Source: Utricularia gibba (Eukaryota; Streptophyta; Magnoliopsida; Lamiales; Lentibulariaceae). From it: a stretch of DNA of 64,000 nucleotides. This document shows, in pieces, positions 37,351 through 53,489 of the stretch (the stretch's first letter is position 1; the number at the start of each line of letters is the position of its first letter). Location of the stretch: positions 558,001 to 622,000 of the forward strand of contig CM007992.1 in assembly GCA_002189035.1 (NCBI GenBank), written 5' to 3'. Under the pieces are notes generated by a model that did not search any database, had not been told where the DNA came from, and worked only from the letters and a program-made list of their open reading frames with translations. Both the position numbers and the translations under genes were made by a program.

Positions 37351-38493
37351 ATAAAACAAAAGATGATGTTAAATTTTGAAATGGGCACAAAAGATGATGT
37401 TAAAAATCGGCAATTGTTCCTGTGGAGGAGAATACAACAATGTCATAAATTAGAGACACACAATTGGTAATTAATTTTGAAATGGTTAATTTAGGAGAGT
37501 GCATCAATATTATCATGTTTATTGTCATTTTTCATTTTTATAAGTTTAAGCTGTTTAATCGTATTTGAACATTTTACTTTTATTTAAAAATAAATAAATA
37601 TAAAAGAATTCTATTTGATGTTAAGATGTAAATAAATGATTTATAATCAACAAAAATTCTATAAGCTTGAAACATAATTTATTTTTAAAAATATTTTTTT
37701 ATTTATTCTTTACTTTTTCAAAGCACTTTAAATTTCATTTTTAATTGCATCAATTAAATTTATCATTTACTTTTATTGGAAAAATAATACAACACACATC
37801 TTATTTTTTTTTCAAAATAATTTATTGTATATCTATTAATTCTATGAGAATTGATAATTAGTTTGTATTTCTAAACATATATTTGTATTTATAACATTAG
37901 GCAGCCTCGTATGTAATGTATCCAAATTGAAATTTTGTTTACAATAATATCTAAAAATAGTTTTATTATAACACACAAACTATTTTATTTAAAAAATTAA
38001 AAAGACTTAAATAGTTCATAGGTACTTTCCCAATACACCCAAGGAGTAACCGCAATTAGAAACTTGCAGAAGAATACAGTAACCAATTTTATAAGGAATT
38101 GCGGCTTCTAGAAACCCGAGTTCATTCGATGGTTCCAGGGTTTGCTCCGAACCCGGTTTGGCGTGACCCGAACCAGTTGATCATATATATCATAAAAGTT
38201 GTTCATATTTCTAATACCCACAATTGCAATCTTTTAAAATTAATGGTTGAAACTCTTTCCATTAATAGTTTACCTTTTTTAACCGCCTTCTATTTTCAGG
38301 ACGAGCTTAAAATTCGTAGGGGTTTCCATTAATAGTTCATCTTTGTTAACCGCTCTCTAATCTCCATCTGGTATCATTTCAAGGGAGGAATCAGTAATTA
38401 AATTCCACAGCATTATTGCAGGTTTAATTACCTCGCTCCAACTCCAATCCTGGTTTCTGATTCTTCTTGTGTATTCACACGAAGAGGAAAGGT
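37351..38493. other. AT-rich interval with repeat copy A
   Basis: No gene is seen. Bases about 37380-38000 form the left copy of a direct repeat whose second copy is at about 38940-39570. The segment next to the small gene (38000-38490) is more balanced in composition and probably carries that gene's promoter and leader. Confidence 0.6.
37380..38000. repeat. Flanking direct repeat, copy A
   Basis: This shares an ordered series of landmarks with about 38940-39570: CACAAAAGATGATG, ACACACAATTGGTAATTAATTTTG, GCATCAATATT, AAGATGTAAATAAATGATTTA and TTTTCAAA-CACTT. Identity is moderate, with many substitutions and small indels. No transposon termini or coding frame were recognised. Confidence 0.75.
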
Positions 38494-38805
38494 ATGGGTC
38501 CCATCAATTGCCTGAAGGGAACCGGCACCGACGAAGAGGAAGTGCAGGCCAAAGACAAGCAGAAGGCCGGCAATTTGAAACTGAGGCTGAAGAACGTGGA
38601 GAGAAGTTGGTCCGGCAACTTGGGGCGCAATCCTCCTAAGGCGAAGCCTGATCTGAACAAATCAAGGAGCGGGTGGCTGGGGAACCCGAAAGGCGGTCCG
38701 ATGGTCGACCCGGGACCCGATCCGGATACGCCGCGATTGATGCGGAGCAGCGGGATGAGAAGGGATTGGAGCTTCGAGGATCCTCGCGAAATCATGCGCG
38801 GTTGA
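38494..38805 (+). CDS. Small basic plant protein, unrecognised (103 aa)
   Basis: This is an open frame for a 103-residue hydrophilic protein that I cannot assign to a named family. Reasons to believe it: it is the only GC-balanced stretch between two very AT-rich repeats; it starts MGPINCLKG, where Gly2 could be an N-myristoylation site and a Cys follows at residue 6; and its body is rich in Lys, Arg, Pro and Gly (NLGRNPPKAKPDLNKSRSGW, DPGPDPDTPRLM). It ends RRDWSFEDPREIMRG. The frame is open 27 bp upstream without another ATG. No membrane segment or catalytic motif is seen. A lineage-specific membrane-anchored regulatory protein is one guess only. Confidence 0.55.
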   Translation: MGPINCLKGTGTDEEEVQAKDKQKAGNLKLRLKNVERSWSGNLGRNPPKAKPDLNKSRSGWLGNPKGGPMVDPGPDPDTPRLMRSSGMRRDWSFEDPREIMRG

Positions 38806-39838
38806 AATTGAGGAGGAGATTGATCATTCTTTTGGATTTTATTTAATCTTGAAATAAAATGTTGATTCTATTATTTTTTCAAAATGTTTATAATATTATT
38901 TTTGCGATTTCAAAAGAATAATCCATTCTTTTTTTTTTTGTTGCAAAATAACACAAAAGATGATGGATCTCACTTGAGAGAATACAAATATTCCCATGCA
39001 ACAGAATAAACAATGTCACATGTATTAGACACACACAATTGGTAATTAATTTTGGAATGGTGCATCAATATTGTAATGTTTGTTGTCATTTTTATTGTAT
39101 TACAAAAATTTTTCATTTTATGTGAGTTTAAGATGTTTAATCTTATTAGAACATTTTATTTTTAATTAAAAAGAGTTTAAATAAGAAAAAAAGAATTTTA
39201 TTAGGTAATAAGATGTAAATAAATGATTTACAATCAACAAAACCCATAAACTTGAGACATAATTGTATTTCTTCATGTATTTTATTACCTTTTCAAAACA
39301 CTTCAATTTCATTTTTATTGTATCAATTAATTTTATTTTTACTTTTACTTGGAAAATAATATAACAGTTGAGATTTTGGGCATCCATTTTTGGAATGGTT
39401 CTAAATATATTGATAATTAGAGTTTAATTCCAAATATACATTTTTTATTTATGATATTTGGTAGCTTTTTGTGTAGTATGCCAATTCAGGTTTTGTTTAG
39501 AAGATCTTTTTTTGGATAAACATTTAATAAATAGTTTTGTTATTAAATATGAAAGATTTTTAAAAAAACGTAAAAATTTAAATGCATTCATTATTTTTAA
39601 GAAATTAAAAAATATATTTTGTTATAATAACTTCTCAAAGAACACTTTTTGAGAAGGTATATTAAAAAAATTTTAATACATAAATATTTACATATGATGC
39701 AAAGGATAAAAAGGTGAAGGTATTTTCTATTAGAATGTACATCAGCCTTTACATGTAAAAAAAAAAAAGTGTTATCAGGCTGCACGCATGCATATTTTGT
39801 GGTTACCTTCTTCAGAAGAAGAACTCTCTGTCAGTTGA
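38806..39838. other. AT-rich interval with repeat copy B
   Basis: No gene is seen. It contains the second copy of the flanking direct repeat (about 38940-39570), then the 3' flank of the minus-strand syntaxin gene. Short AT-rich open frames on both strands have no protein-like composition. Confidence 0.6.
38940..39570. repeat. Flanking direct repeat, copy B
   Basis: Same-orientation, diverged copy of about 37380-38000, so the small gene at 38494-38805 sits between two related about 620-bp AT-rich blocks. Confidence 0.75.
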
Positions 39839-41772
39839 TCAGGCAGCAAGTAACACGATTAGTATGAGAAGCATTATGCCGAAGATAAGGAGCAGTAAGC
39901 AGGTCTGCGACAAGCAACTTATCAAGTATCAGTTGACAATAAGAAAAAAAGATGGGGTCCGTGTAACTAGGGAACATGAGTGGAATATTTGAAACACACA
40001 GTTGATGAAGTGTTGGTCGTGTATCTAAATAATTAACTAACCAGAGATGAGCTTGATTTCTGAGACTTTGCAGCCTTCGCGAGCTGAGATTTCCCCTGGA
40101 CAGTTGCAGCATGAGCGCCCTCAATATTGGAGCCAACATCCTCTGCGGGGACATGAGATTGAAACGTTGATACATATCTTCAACAAATTGAGAGAATGTC
40201 ATGCGCGATTCTATTTACCAATCATGGTTCCTTGGTCGTGGATCAGCACAGCAAGGTCCTTGAAAATGTCACTAACTTCACCAATTTGTTGCTGTATTTC
40301 TTGTATGCCCTGCTCTCTTTCTTCTATGATGGCTTCGTTGAAAGCAATATCATTGTCCAACAGCAAAACCTCTTGTCTGGAACATGAGAGGTCATTGGTT
40401 AAGAGACAGCTTTACATGAGTGACGTAAGAGGTATGAGGCATACAAGATAATTCTGCAGGGATATTGATGCATATGGTACAAAACAGAAAAAAAAAATAT
40501 GGTAAGGAATGCCTCAGAGTGTAAACGCTGAGATCCAAATTATATGTCATGCAAGAGAAGGTCATACCGCAAGTGTAAGAGGTTGGATGAAGGAAAACAC
40601 AGAATCAACAACAGTATGAAAAAACATTAGGAATTAAAAATAGTGTGTCGGCTGATTCTGAAGCGCGTGGGAGTCACAGTGGTCATATATGTTGAGAAGT
40701 GTTTATTTACCTTCTAGTTTCGACAAGAAGTGCACGCTCCTCTGGCGTCTTATCTGCAGTAACATCGATTTCGCCAGCAGTGTAACTGCAGAACAGGGTC
40801 ACTCCAAAAGATAGGTTATGATGTGAAATCATTTTCAATCAACAGTCAGTGTATACTTCAAAGCCATTCTAATGGACATAAAATTGAAACTGTGAACATC
40901 ATAAACTACAGCAGCAGCCACAGTTTTACCTGGAAGGAACATGAGGAACAAAAGGAGTATATGACATTTCCCTTTCGGCAGCCAGCCGTTGTGCCTTCTG
41001 AAACTCTTTCAGAACGGATTGAAAGTCCTTTGCTAATTTAGCATCTGCTATTTTCTTCGTCTCCTGCATATGCAAGAAAATTGCCATAAGAGATTCCATA
41101 TTAAATTAAAGAAATGCTGTATGATCCACAAAATAAAAGAATGCACACAGTTGATGGGATAATCAGGGGAATGAACATTTTTGGGGGAAAAATGTTGTAT
41201 GATCCCGTAGTGCAGAAGTTGACTTACACTGACTTCAATCCTGTGATCGGCTTCACTTGCTTGTTTCAGTTTAGCTGATGTATCCTTCACCAACTGACCG
41301 ATGTGCAGCCGAGTTTTATGCCTGCAGTTAATCAAAATGTTCAACAGACCACCAAAGTACTTTAGTAGATAAAAACCTCACAGTAAAATATAGCAAAACC
41401 CAACGCATTATTCTATATACACACTTAGCCAAAATACTTAACGTGTAAAAATTCTTAACAGAAAATGAGTTTCATAATTTATGGTCTCTTCCTTGCGATT
41501 ATACTCATTCACACCGCCATGAAAATATGAAAACAGCTTGAATCACTTGCACAGTAATAAGATACGCAAAAGAAAACTAACAGCTTTTCACGAAGCACAG
41601 GTGTGTCCTTTGGGGTACCAAGGGTGTTAACCAAGCGCTGAAATGTGGAAACCGAAGTGTTGATCTGGAAAATTCCGGATGCCACAGCCTGACTCGGATC
41701 CTGCTTCCCATTTGCGTAACTCTTTTGGATCCCAGAAGCTCCACGGCCTGCTTCTAGATCTTGAAAACTCAT
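39839..41772 (-). CDS. SYP22: Syntaxin of the SYP2 group (vacuolar/prevacuolar Qa-SNARE)
   Basis: This encodes a 272-residue Qa-SNARE of the plant SYP21/22/23 group, acting in prevacuolar-compartment and vacuole fusion. Exons 41582-41772, 41228-41321, 40930-41063, 40711-40785, 40219-40376, 40042-40142 and 39839-39904 total 819 nt. The N-terminus [11 protein letters not shown] is the family start. The Habc region holds [20 protein letters not shown] and [19 protein letters not shown], then the linker [10 protein letters not shown]. The SNARE motif includes [20 protein letters not shown] and [14 protein letters not shown], with the zero-layer Gln in QQIGEV. The C-terminal anchor is [20 protein letters not shown]. 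The frame is intact. SYP22 is chosen over SYP21/23 by overall likeness and is not certain. Confidence 0.92.
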
Positions 41773-42326
41773 CCTTGTTTGGAAGAATTAAACCGCTTCT
41801 ATGATCAATTTCTAACTCCTACACCCATAGAATCCTTCTCCACGACGGAGTCTCTGGGACAAAATTCGAGATGATGGAGAATCACGAAGATAGAGAAGGC
41901 ATCGATATCAATCGTTTGTTTCAGAATCTTTGAGGTCTCGGAACCAGAAAGAATCGATTGGTGTAAAGGAATCATCGGAAACGTAGAAGAAACATTTGTA
42001 TTGTAATTTACTAAACCTCATGGGTTGAAATGTGAATAGCGTATTATTTTGGGTCAATTTGAAATTTTAACTTTTATCCGCGATTCTCTAAAAACGTTCA
42101 TCAGTCGCCGATCGATCTCCGATTCACTATTCTTCGTCGTTCTTCCTCGATCAAGCGGTCAGTGAATCCAGTTTCTTGCTTGGAATTAGATGATTTCTTA
42201 AAGAATTTATGCTCATTTCATCTAAGCTAGATTTTTGTTCCAATTTTTTGATGATTCCATCGGTGTCTTCGTGTTCGGATTTGATGCTTCTTTTTTACTT
42301 CAGAACCCAGAATCTGCGGAATTTCC
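41773..42326. promoter_or_regulatory. Divergent promoter region SYP22-like / DPM2
   Basis: About 550 bp lie between head-to-head start codons. Part is probably DPM2 5' leader, as GC-richer sequence and CT-rich stretches appear near 42110-42160. No other feature is recognised. Confidence 0.45.
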
Positions 42327-42649
42327 ATGGAACTAGCGGACAAGACGGTGGGATTTCTTCTATCCATTATCAGCTTGTCGATTTTCACGTATTACACCTT
42401 CTGGGTTATCATCCTGGTGAGTCATTTGAATCTGATTTCGTGGGTTATTGTACATGGAAATGGAGAGTTTAGTGGGTTTTCTTATTGCTGTTTCAGCCAT
42501 TTTTCGAGAGGGAGCATTTTGTGCACAAGTACTTTTTACCACAGGAATATGCCATTCTCATCCCGGTGTGCGCTGGTGTCGCTCTCTTGTGCTTCATTGC
42601 CATGTTTTTTGGCTATGTGATCCTCAAATCTAAGAAGAAAAAGGCATGA
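42327..42649 (+). CDS. DPMS2: Dolichol-phosphate mannosyltransferase regulatory subunit DPM2
   Basis: This is an 80-residue two-helix ER membrane protein that stabilises the DPM synthase complex, which makes dolichol-phosphate mannose for N-glycans and GPI anchors. Two exons, 42327-42416 and 42497-42649, join without a split codon. Exon 1 gives MELADKTVGFLLSIISLSIF then TYYTFWVIIL. Exon 2 starts PFFEREHFVHKYFLPQEYAI and continues into the second helix, ending LKSKKKKA, a di-lysine-rich ER-type tail. The order, length and terminal lysines match plant DPMS2. It is divergent from SYP22. Confidence 0.95.
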
Positions 42650-44336
42650 AAAATTAGTAAATCCCTTATCTCTGTGCTACATAGCTGATTTAGGTACCAT
42701 TCCTGTACAAATTTTGATGTTGCAAACTTTTATGATGCATCTCAATGATCAGTATTTGCATTTTATGTGATGTACTTCGTGATGCATTATATAGCCTTTA
42801 AACTCGCTCAGATCCTAACAGATAGTGAGAATCGGTTCTCCAGTCGCCCGTATTTAGAAATAACATGAATTCTTTATTGCTTCAATCACAACCAAGAGCC
42901 ACAGGTATGTACCTTGCAAAGATACACAGAGTATATGTTGTCTAGGGAAAGAATAATACATTGACACCCCAGAAGCAAGTGTCCTCGTCGTTGACACTCT
43001 TCACAACCAGAAAAGGTCGTCATCAAGGTATGTAGTCCAAACTCATGACTATTTAGAACCCTAAGCAAGCATTTGCATTAGATTTCAATTGCAGTTGCAG
43101 CTCAGTATCACTGCACACGGAGAGCACTTTCTTGTAGCTGCCAATTGTGCATCTATCTTTGATACCCTATAAAAAGAAAAAAAAAAAGCAGACTATTTAG
43201 TAACTACGTTTTTGATTTGATGGGATCCTTTCTGGGCTGAAGCCTTTTGTTAGTTCATGTCTAGGCATCCTTCACCTTCCTCTGTTTGGTTACTAGCTTT
43301 TGCTTCCCTTTTGTCCTTTGCAATCGAGAAATGCCCAAAATCTATGAATACTCAGCCCTCTGTCACTGAATTTCCCACCTTACTTTCTGTCTTGGATTCT
43401 CTTTGAATCTTTAAAAGTGTATGCCTGTTCATGATGTGAAAGCCAATGCTTGAATGAGATTGGTGTTTCTGCGTAAATGGTTGACTCTGTCGTTTCATTG
43501 CATGCGTCCTCGTATACAGATCACACCAGAATGTCAACCATTAAAAGTAATTTTTGTGTTTTAAATATAGAAAAATAATGTCGAGGGATGGACACGTGTC
43601 CACTACTCGTCCCAATAGCCGGCCCCTGTCAGATGCGGGTCAACGGAATGCGTCTCCAGGCATCCCCTTCTGTGCTCCTTCCCGTACCGGATGGCCCCCC
43701 TACTCTTCTGACCTACAGGGGATAACCGCTTTCTTGCATTTCCGGCTTCGTCCTTCAAGGGTAGCATCGGAATTTCCAACAGGAAGTTTGCGGTAGTTGA
43801 AAGAAATGAACAACTACCGGTAAGCACTTCCCGCTTTTAATACGCGTGAAGTAATTGGAGAAAATTAAATAATCATTTAAAAAATCATTAACTTAAAACT
43901 TGAATTTCTTATTTAATTTAGATGAGGCATCTTTCTTGTATTTCGTTTTTTCCTGTTGCGCCTTGGAGATTCATTTACTGTTTCCTGATCTCTCTCTCTG
44001 CGCACTTTACACGACGCGCCACCGTGGGAGCGCGCTTTGCTTTCCCGCCGACCGAGTATGAGTCGGTGAATCCACCACTTTCTTCTCTGCTTCACGTCTC
44101 CAAGTGTGGGAAAATTGCTGTGTGTGACGCGGTGGAGTGCGGACGCGTTTCCGATCTCTAAGTTTGACCAGGCAGGTTGTGATAATGTGGAACCTGCCGT
44201 AGTGTTTCTACGCCTTTTGAGGCCCTACGTTTTCTTTTAAGACGGTTTGAACAGGGTTTTGGGCAGAATTGGCGCTGCGTTTTGTGAGAGTTGGGGGAGA
44301 AGGCGGAGGGGGATCAGGGGAGTTTTGCTGCATGAC
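42650..44336 (+). promoter_or_regulatory. Interval between DPM2 and JMJ13-like gene
   Basis: About 1.7 kb contain no supported coding sequence. The left part is the DPM2 3' flank. Bases about 43900-44330 are GC-richer and probably hold the JMJ13-like promoter and 5' leader (ATGs at about 43554 and 43922 begin frames with no family likeness). Bases about 43190-43540 show nothing recognisable. Confidence 0.5.
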
Positions 44337-48878
<4,542 letters not shown>

Positions 48879-49184
48879 CCACGTTAAGATGGCTATCACC
48901 ATTCAACATGGGGAGTAGCTTCTTACCTGATGGATAGTTATACTGCTGTCCATGAATCAACATTTCACCGATCAGCCTGACTCTGCTAACAACATTTGCA
49001 TAGTGGTGGGAGTTTAACAACACACACAGGAAGGAGAATTGAGCTTACTTTTGATGTAAAGCACTGGACATACACATTCATTGTGTAAGTTCGTCTCAAA
49101 TTGAGGCGATTTGCACGCTGATCAAATTCTTATGGTTCTCAGGGCTGGAGGATCAACTGTCTCCTGATAATAATTGTACAAAGT
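48879..49184 (+). other. 3' flank of the JMJ13-like gene
   Basis: About 300 bp follow the stop codon and lead into the satellite array; probably the 3' untranslated region. Nothing else is recognised. Confidence 0.5.
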
Positions 49185-49189
49185 TATTG

Positions 49190-51370
49190 GTTTGTTCCAT
49201 ATAATTGTATGAGCTAGATCAATATATAATAATTAGATAGAATCCATTTATATTCTTATATATGATTGGATTGGACATAATATGATTGTTGGACTACATC
49301 AAATATGAGTTCCTAAAATATAGGTCATAACTAAGTTAGACAATTATAAAATTACTGGACTAAGACATATTTATTGTAAGGAGTTGGGCGAAATGCGTAT
49401 TCGGATTGAGCCATAATGTATATTTGGGTAGATCATTAATATGATTGGGTTAGGTCCACATAAAGTAATTGAATTGATACATATTATTCTATGAGTGAGG
49501 CCACAATTGTATCGAAATTGAATCACAATTGTATATTTGTGTGGGCAATTTATATGACTAAGTTATATTTATATAAATTAATTGAATTGAGATACATTAC
49601 TGTATGGATAAGATTGCAATTGTATTAAGTTAGGTCATAATTGTATAAAGTAATTGAATTAAGAAATTGTCAGATGGTGATATGATACTTTGTGAATAAT
49701 ACTCTAGTCTCTCAACATATAGTTTGTATATGTTGGACCACAATTATATATTTAGATAAACTATTTATATCATTGAATTAAGTCTATATAAAGTAATTGG
49801 ATTAGAATATATTATTATATGTGCGAGACTATAAACTATTTATACGATTAAGCTAAGAAACATACCTTTCAATTCAATAATGATTCTAGAACATCTCCAC
49901 GAACAATCATCTACGCCAACCTAAATAGAATAGTATATTGTTATGTCAATAACTTATACGTACAGCCACATATAGACATTCTTAAATTTCGTATCCTTCA
50001 GCAATTGTTATTTTCTCAACTCCAGGTTCCTCAATTATAACAGGATTATTCTTTTTCCGACATGATAAAATTTGAATGCATCTTCTTATTTCATCATCAC
50101 ATTCAATAATAGGATCAAGTTTCCCATGCCTTGCAAACTCAGTTAAATCATTTACGTACTTCTCAAGGGCCTCATACTTGCCTTCTGGATCTACATTCAA
50201 AACAGAAAACTTTGAGTAGCGTGTAAACCGGCAAGAGTTCCTAAAATATAGGTCATATCTATGATCAGAGTTAGTTCTTTTATATAATTAGATTAGATTG
50301 CTACCAATATCTAGGTTAAGCAATTATAAAGTTAACGGATTAGAACATATTTATTGTAAGGAGTTGGGCGAAATGTATATCCGAATTGAACCATAATGTA
50401 TATGTTGGGTACATTATCTAAAAAAGACATATCTATGATATTAATTAGGCGATTTATATAATTGGATTGCATCTATACAAAAAAAAATTAATTGCGACAT
50501 ATTATTATTTAAACGGATTTGCAATTGTATATGAATTGAGCCACGATTATATATTTGGGTAGACCATTTATATGATTGGGCTAGGTTCACATAAAGTAAT
50601 TGGATTGACACATATTATTGCATGAGTGGGTTCGCAATTGTATTGGAATTAAGCCACAATTGTATATTTGTATGGGCAATTTATATGACTAAGTTATGTT
50701 CATATAAAATAATTGAATTGAAATATATTATTGTATGGATAAAACTGCAATTATGTCAAGTTAGGTCACAATTGTATATTTAGGTAAACCATTTATATGA
50801 TTAGGCTAAATCTCTAAAAAATAATTGAACTCAGATATATTATTGTATAAAGAGGGTCGTAATTGTATTCGAACAGGGCCACAATTATATACTTGGATGA
50901 ACCATTTATATGAATATATTGAATCCATACAACGTAATTAGATTGAAATATATTATTATATGGATGATGTCATAATTATCTCCGAATTGAGCCACAATTA
51001 TATATTTGGGTTACTATTTATATAATCGAGATATTTTCCTATAAAATAATTGGACTAGAGCATATTATTGTATGGACAAACTCATAATTTTATTAGAGCT
51101 TGATAACAATAGTATATTTGAATAAGTTATTTATATGAATATGCTAAGTTAATATAAGATAATTATATTAAGAGATATTATTGTATGAGTTGGACTATAA
51201 TTATATTCGAGTTGAGTCACCGTTGTATATTTAAATGAACTATTTATATGATTAGGCTCAATCAATAAAAAATAATTAAATTGAGAGATATTATTATATG
51301 GGTTGAAATACAATTGTATCTAGATTGGGTCAAAATTATATATTTAGATGGACTATTTATATGACTTTGC
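49190..51370. repeat. Tandem array of a ~113-bp AT-rich repeat, left block
   Basis: A recurring unit contains the motifs CACAATTGTATATTT, a short variable link, CATTTATATGATTG, ATAAAGTAATTGGATTGA, and CATATTATTGTATG. The ATTTATA landmark recurs at about 50566, 50679, 50791, 50904, 51016, 51129, 51242 and 51355, a spacing of 112-113 bp. Units are diverged. A ClpB gene fragment (49856-50236) interrupts the block. A larger stretch (about 49305-49430) recurs at about 50236-50410, so the array also has higher-order duplication. Confidence 0.9.
49856..50236 (-). pseudogene. ClpB exon 4-5 fragment inside the satellite
   Basis: On the minus strand this matches the ClpB gene from intron/exon 5 through intron 4 and exon 4 (source about 32925-33285). 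The recognisable peptide [15 protein letters not shown] and the AAA1 region [10 protein letters not shown] then [19 protein letters not shown] survive, but the Walker A glycine and lysine of GVGKT are changed (GVEKI) and exon 5 is altered. Intron sequence is included, so it is a DNA-level copy rather than a retrocopy. It is flanked on both sides by the tandem repeat. Confidence 0.9.
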
Positions 51371-52009
51371 AAGGTAAATTTTTCAATGAGAGTTCATGAA
51401 CCGATTAGATGAATTCATTATCTTACAATCATTGGATTTAGGTAAGATAAACAAAGTAGTGAAAATTGAGATACGTCATTTCTTATACATATTATCATTA
51501 AATGATTTTCTTACAATATTCAATTGGAAAATGAATTATTTTACTGTTTTCTTGATTACTTGAATTTGATTGATAGTCGGATCTTCTATATTATAATTAT
51601 GATTTTCTCTAGTCTATTAATCAATTATTTTCCATTGAGATATTCTCTCGATTTATGTAGATTTAATGTGTAAGACAAAGGTTAGGACCAAGAAATATCA
51701 AGTTCAATTACATATAGAAAGCATTAAAGGTGTTGATGAACTTGAAATACAACCTAAATTTCAAGTCCAGACCAATGAAACAAATGATATAGTAAATGGT
51801 TGAGAATAAGGTTGCAATGGAGATACTAAAAGAAGATATCAAAGATGAAAACTTTATTGTTTTGGATCACATCCCTAATTTAACATAGAATCTATATATA
51901 AGAAATTGTTAGATGATGATATAATACTTTGTGAGCAAATGACTCTAGCCTCTCAATATTTAGTCTTCTAATCAATTTTTATTTTTATCTAGATTGGACC
52001 ACAATTATA
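51371..52009. other. Non-repetitive segment between satellite blocks
   Basis: About 640 bp of AT-rich sequence lack the 113-bp periodicity. The end (about 51900-51965) resembles 49672-49735 (AGAAATTGT-AGATG-TGATAT and TACTTTGTGA landmarks), so it is part of a larger duplicated unit. No gene is recognised. Confidence 0.6.
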
Positions 52010-52960
52010 TATTTAGATAAAATATTTATATGATTGTGCTAAGTCTATATAAAGTAATTGAATTATAATATATTATTATATGTGTGAGACAACAATTGTA
52101 TTCAATATAGATCACAATTATATATTTGGATTGCACATTTATATGATTAAGTTGGATCCATATAAAGTAATTAAATTGTGATATATTATTATTTGTCTGG
52201 GATTGCAATTGTATCCACACGAAGCTATCTTTGTATATTTTGATAAGTCATTTATATAATTGAACTATATTTATATAAAGTAATTAAATTGAGATATATT
52301 ATTATATATATGATACCACAATTGTATTCAAATTTGATCATAATTATATATTTGAATGAGATATTTATATGATTGAATTGAATCTAATTGGATATTTGGA
52401 TGAACCAATTGTATTACAATTGTATTATATACCACAATCATATTTTAATTATATTACAATTGTATATTTGGATGAACCATTTATATGATTATGTTGGATC
52501 CATATAAAATAATTGGATATAGGATATATTATTATAAATACAGGGCCACAATTGTATTTGAATTGAGTGATAATTGTATATTTATGTGAGACATTTATGT
52601 GATTGAATTTGATCAACATAAGGTAATTAAAATGAAACATATTATTATATGGGTTAAGCCACAATTATATTTGAGGTGAATCACAATTATATATTTGAGT
52701 GAATTATTTATATAATTGGATTATGTCAATATAATATAATTACATTGGAAGATATTATTATATAAGCTGAATCACAATTATATATTTAAATGGGTCATTT
52801 ATATAATTGAATTGTGTTAATATAAGATAATTAGATTGAGACATATAATGATATGAGTTGAACTTATATAGTAATTGAAGGGGCCCATTTATATTGTTAT
52901 GTGTGATTGGGTTGGGCTAATATGAATTTTATGGATTGAACATATTATGTGTTCTGGGCT
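52010..52960. repeat. Tandem array of the ~113-bp repeat, right block
   Basis: This continues the repeat of the left block. The ATTTATA landmark lies at about 52023, 52137, 52249, 52362, 52479, 52592 and 52706, mostly 112-117 bp apart. The array degenerates after about 52720, with shorter spacings, and ends near 52960. Confidence 0.88.
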
Positions 52961-53489
52961 GTACCGTATTTTTATCCTGTCTGGGCCATTTTCGTGATCC
53001 AAGTTGGGCCACAATGTATTTTGTGATCTGGGCCAATATATAGTTTTTAGACGTGGCCCTATTATTATTAATTTCAAAGAATATTTTTAAATAATATCAA
53101 AATAGTAAAAGAATCTACAAATTTACTATTGAACTTAAATAATAAGTATTAATTTCAATTAGTAGACAGAGTAAATCTGATATGGTATTTGTTATTTTAA
53201 AACATTTTCCATTTTTTTAAAAAATATTATCAAATCAATTGATTATTACATACATATAAAAAACCATAAATTTAGAATATTTTTTTATCAAAATTATTTT
53301 TTGGAAAATGCTTTTGTTGATATTAAATTAAACAAACTTATAACTGTTTTCTTAGCTGGAGTTTGACCGCTATTTTTCATGTTATCTATTTGGCCAACGG
53401 CGGCTCGCTGGAGCTATTTATATTAATCTCATAATTCGCCTATTTTCATTTTCCGTCACCGTTTCCAAAACTCGAGGTTGAAGGTAAGA
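52961..53489 (+). promoter_or_regulatory. Upstream region of ATS1
   Basis: About 500 bp lie between the satellite and the ATS1 start. It is AT-rich until about 53390, then balanced over the likely leader. No specific element is claimed. Confidence 0.45.

Noticed and set aside
43554-44161. Open frames upstream of the JMJ13-like gene as separate small genes
   Set aside because: No family lik­eness; position and base composition suit promoter and 5' leader.
52026-52664. Minus-strand open frames in the satellite region
   Set aside because: Their apparent repeats (HINVQSKY-like) arise from the 113-bp DNA unit; no coding selection is evident.
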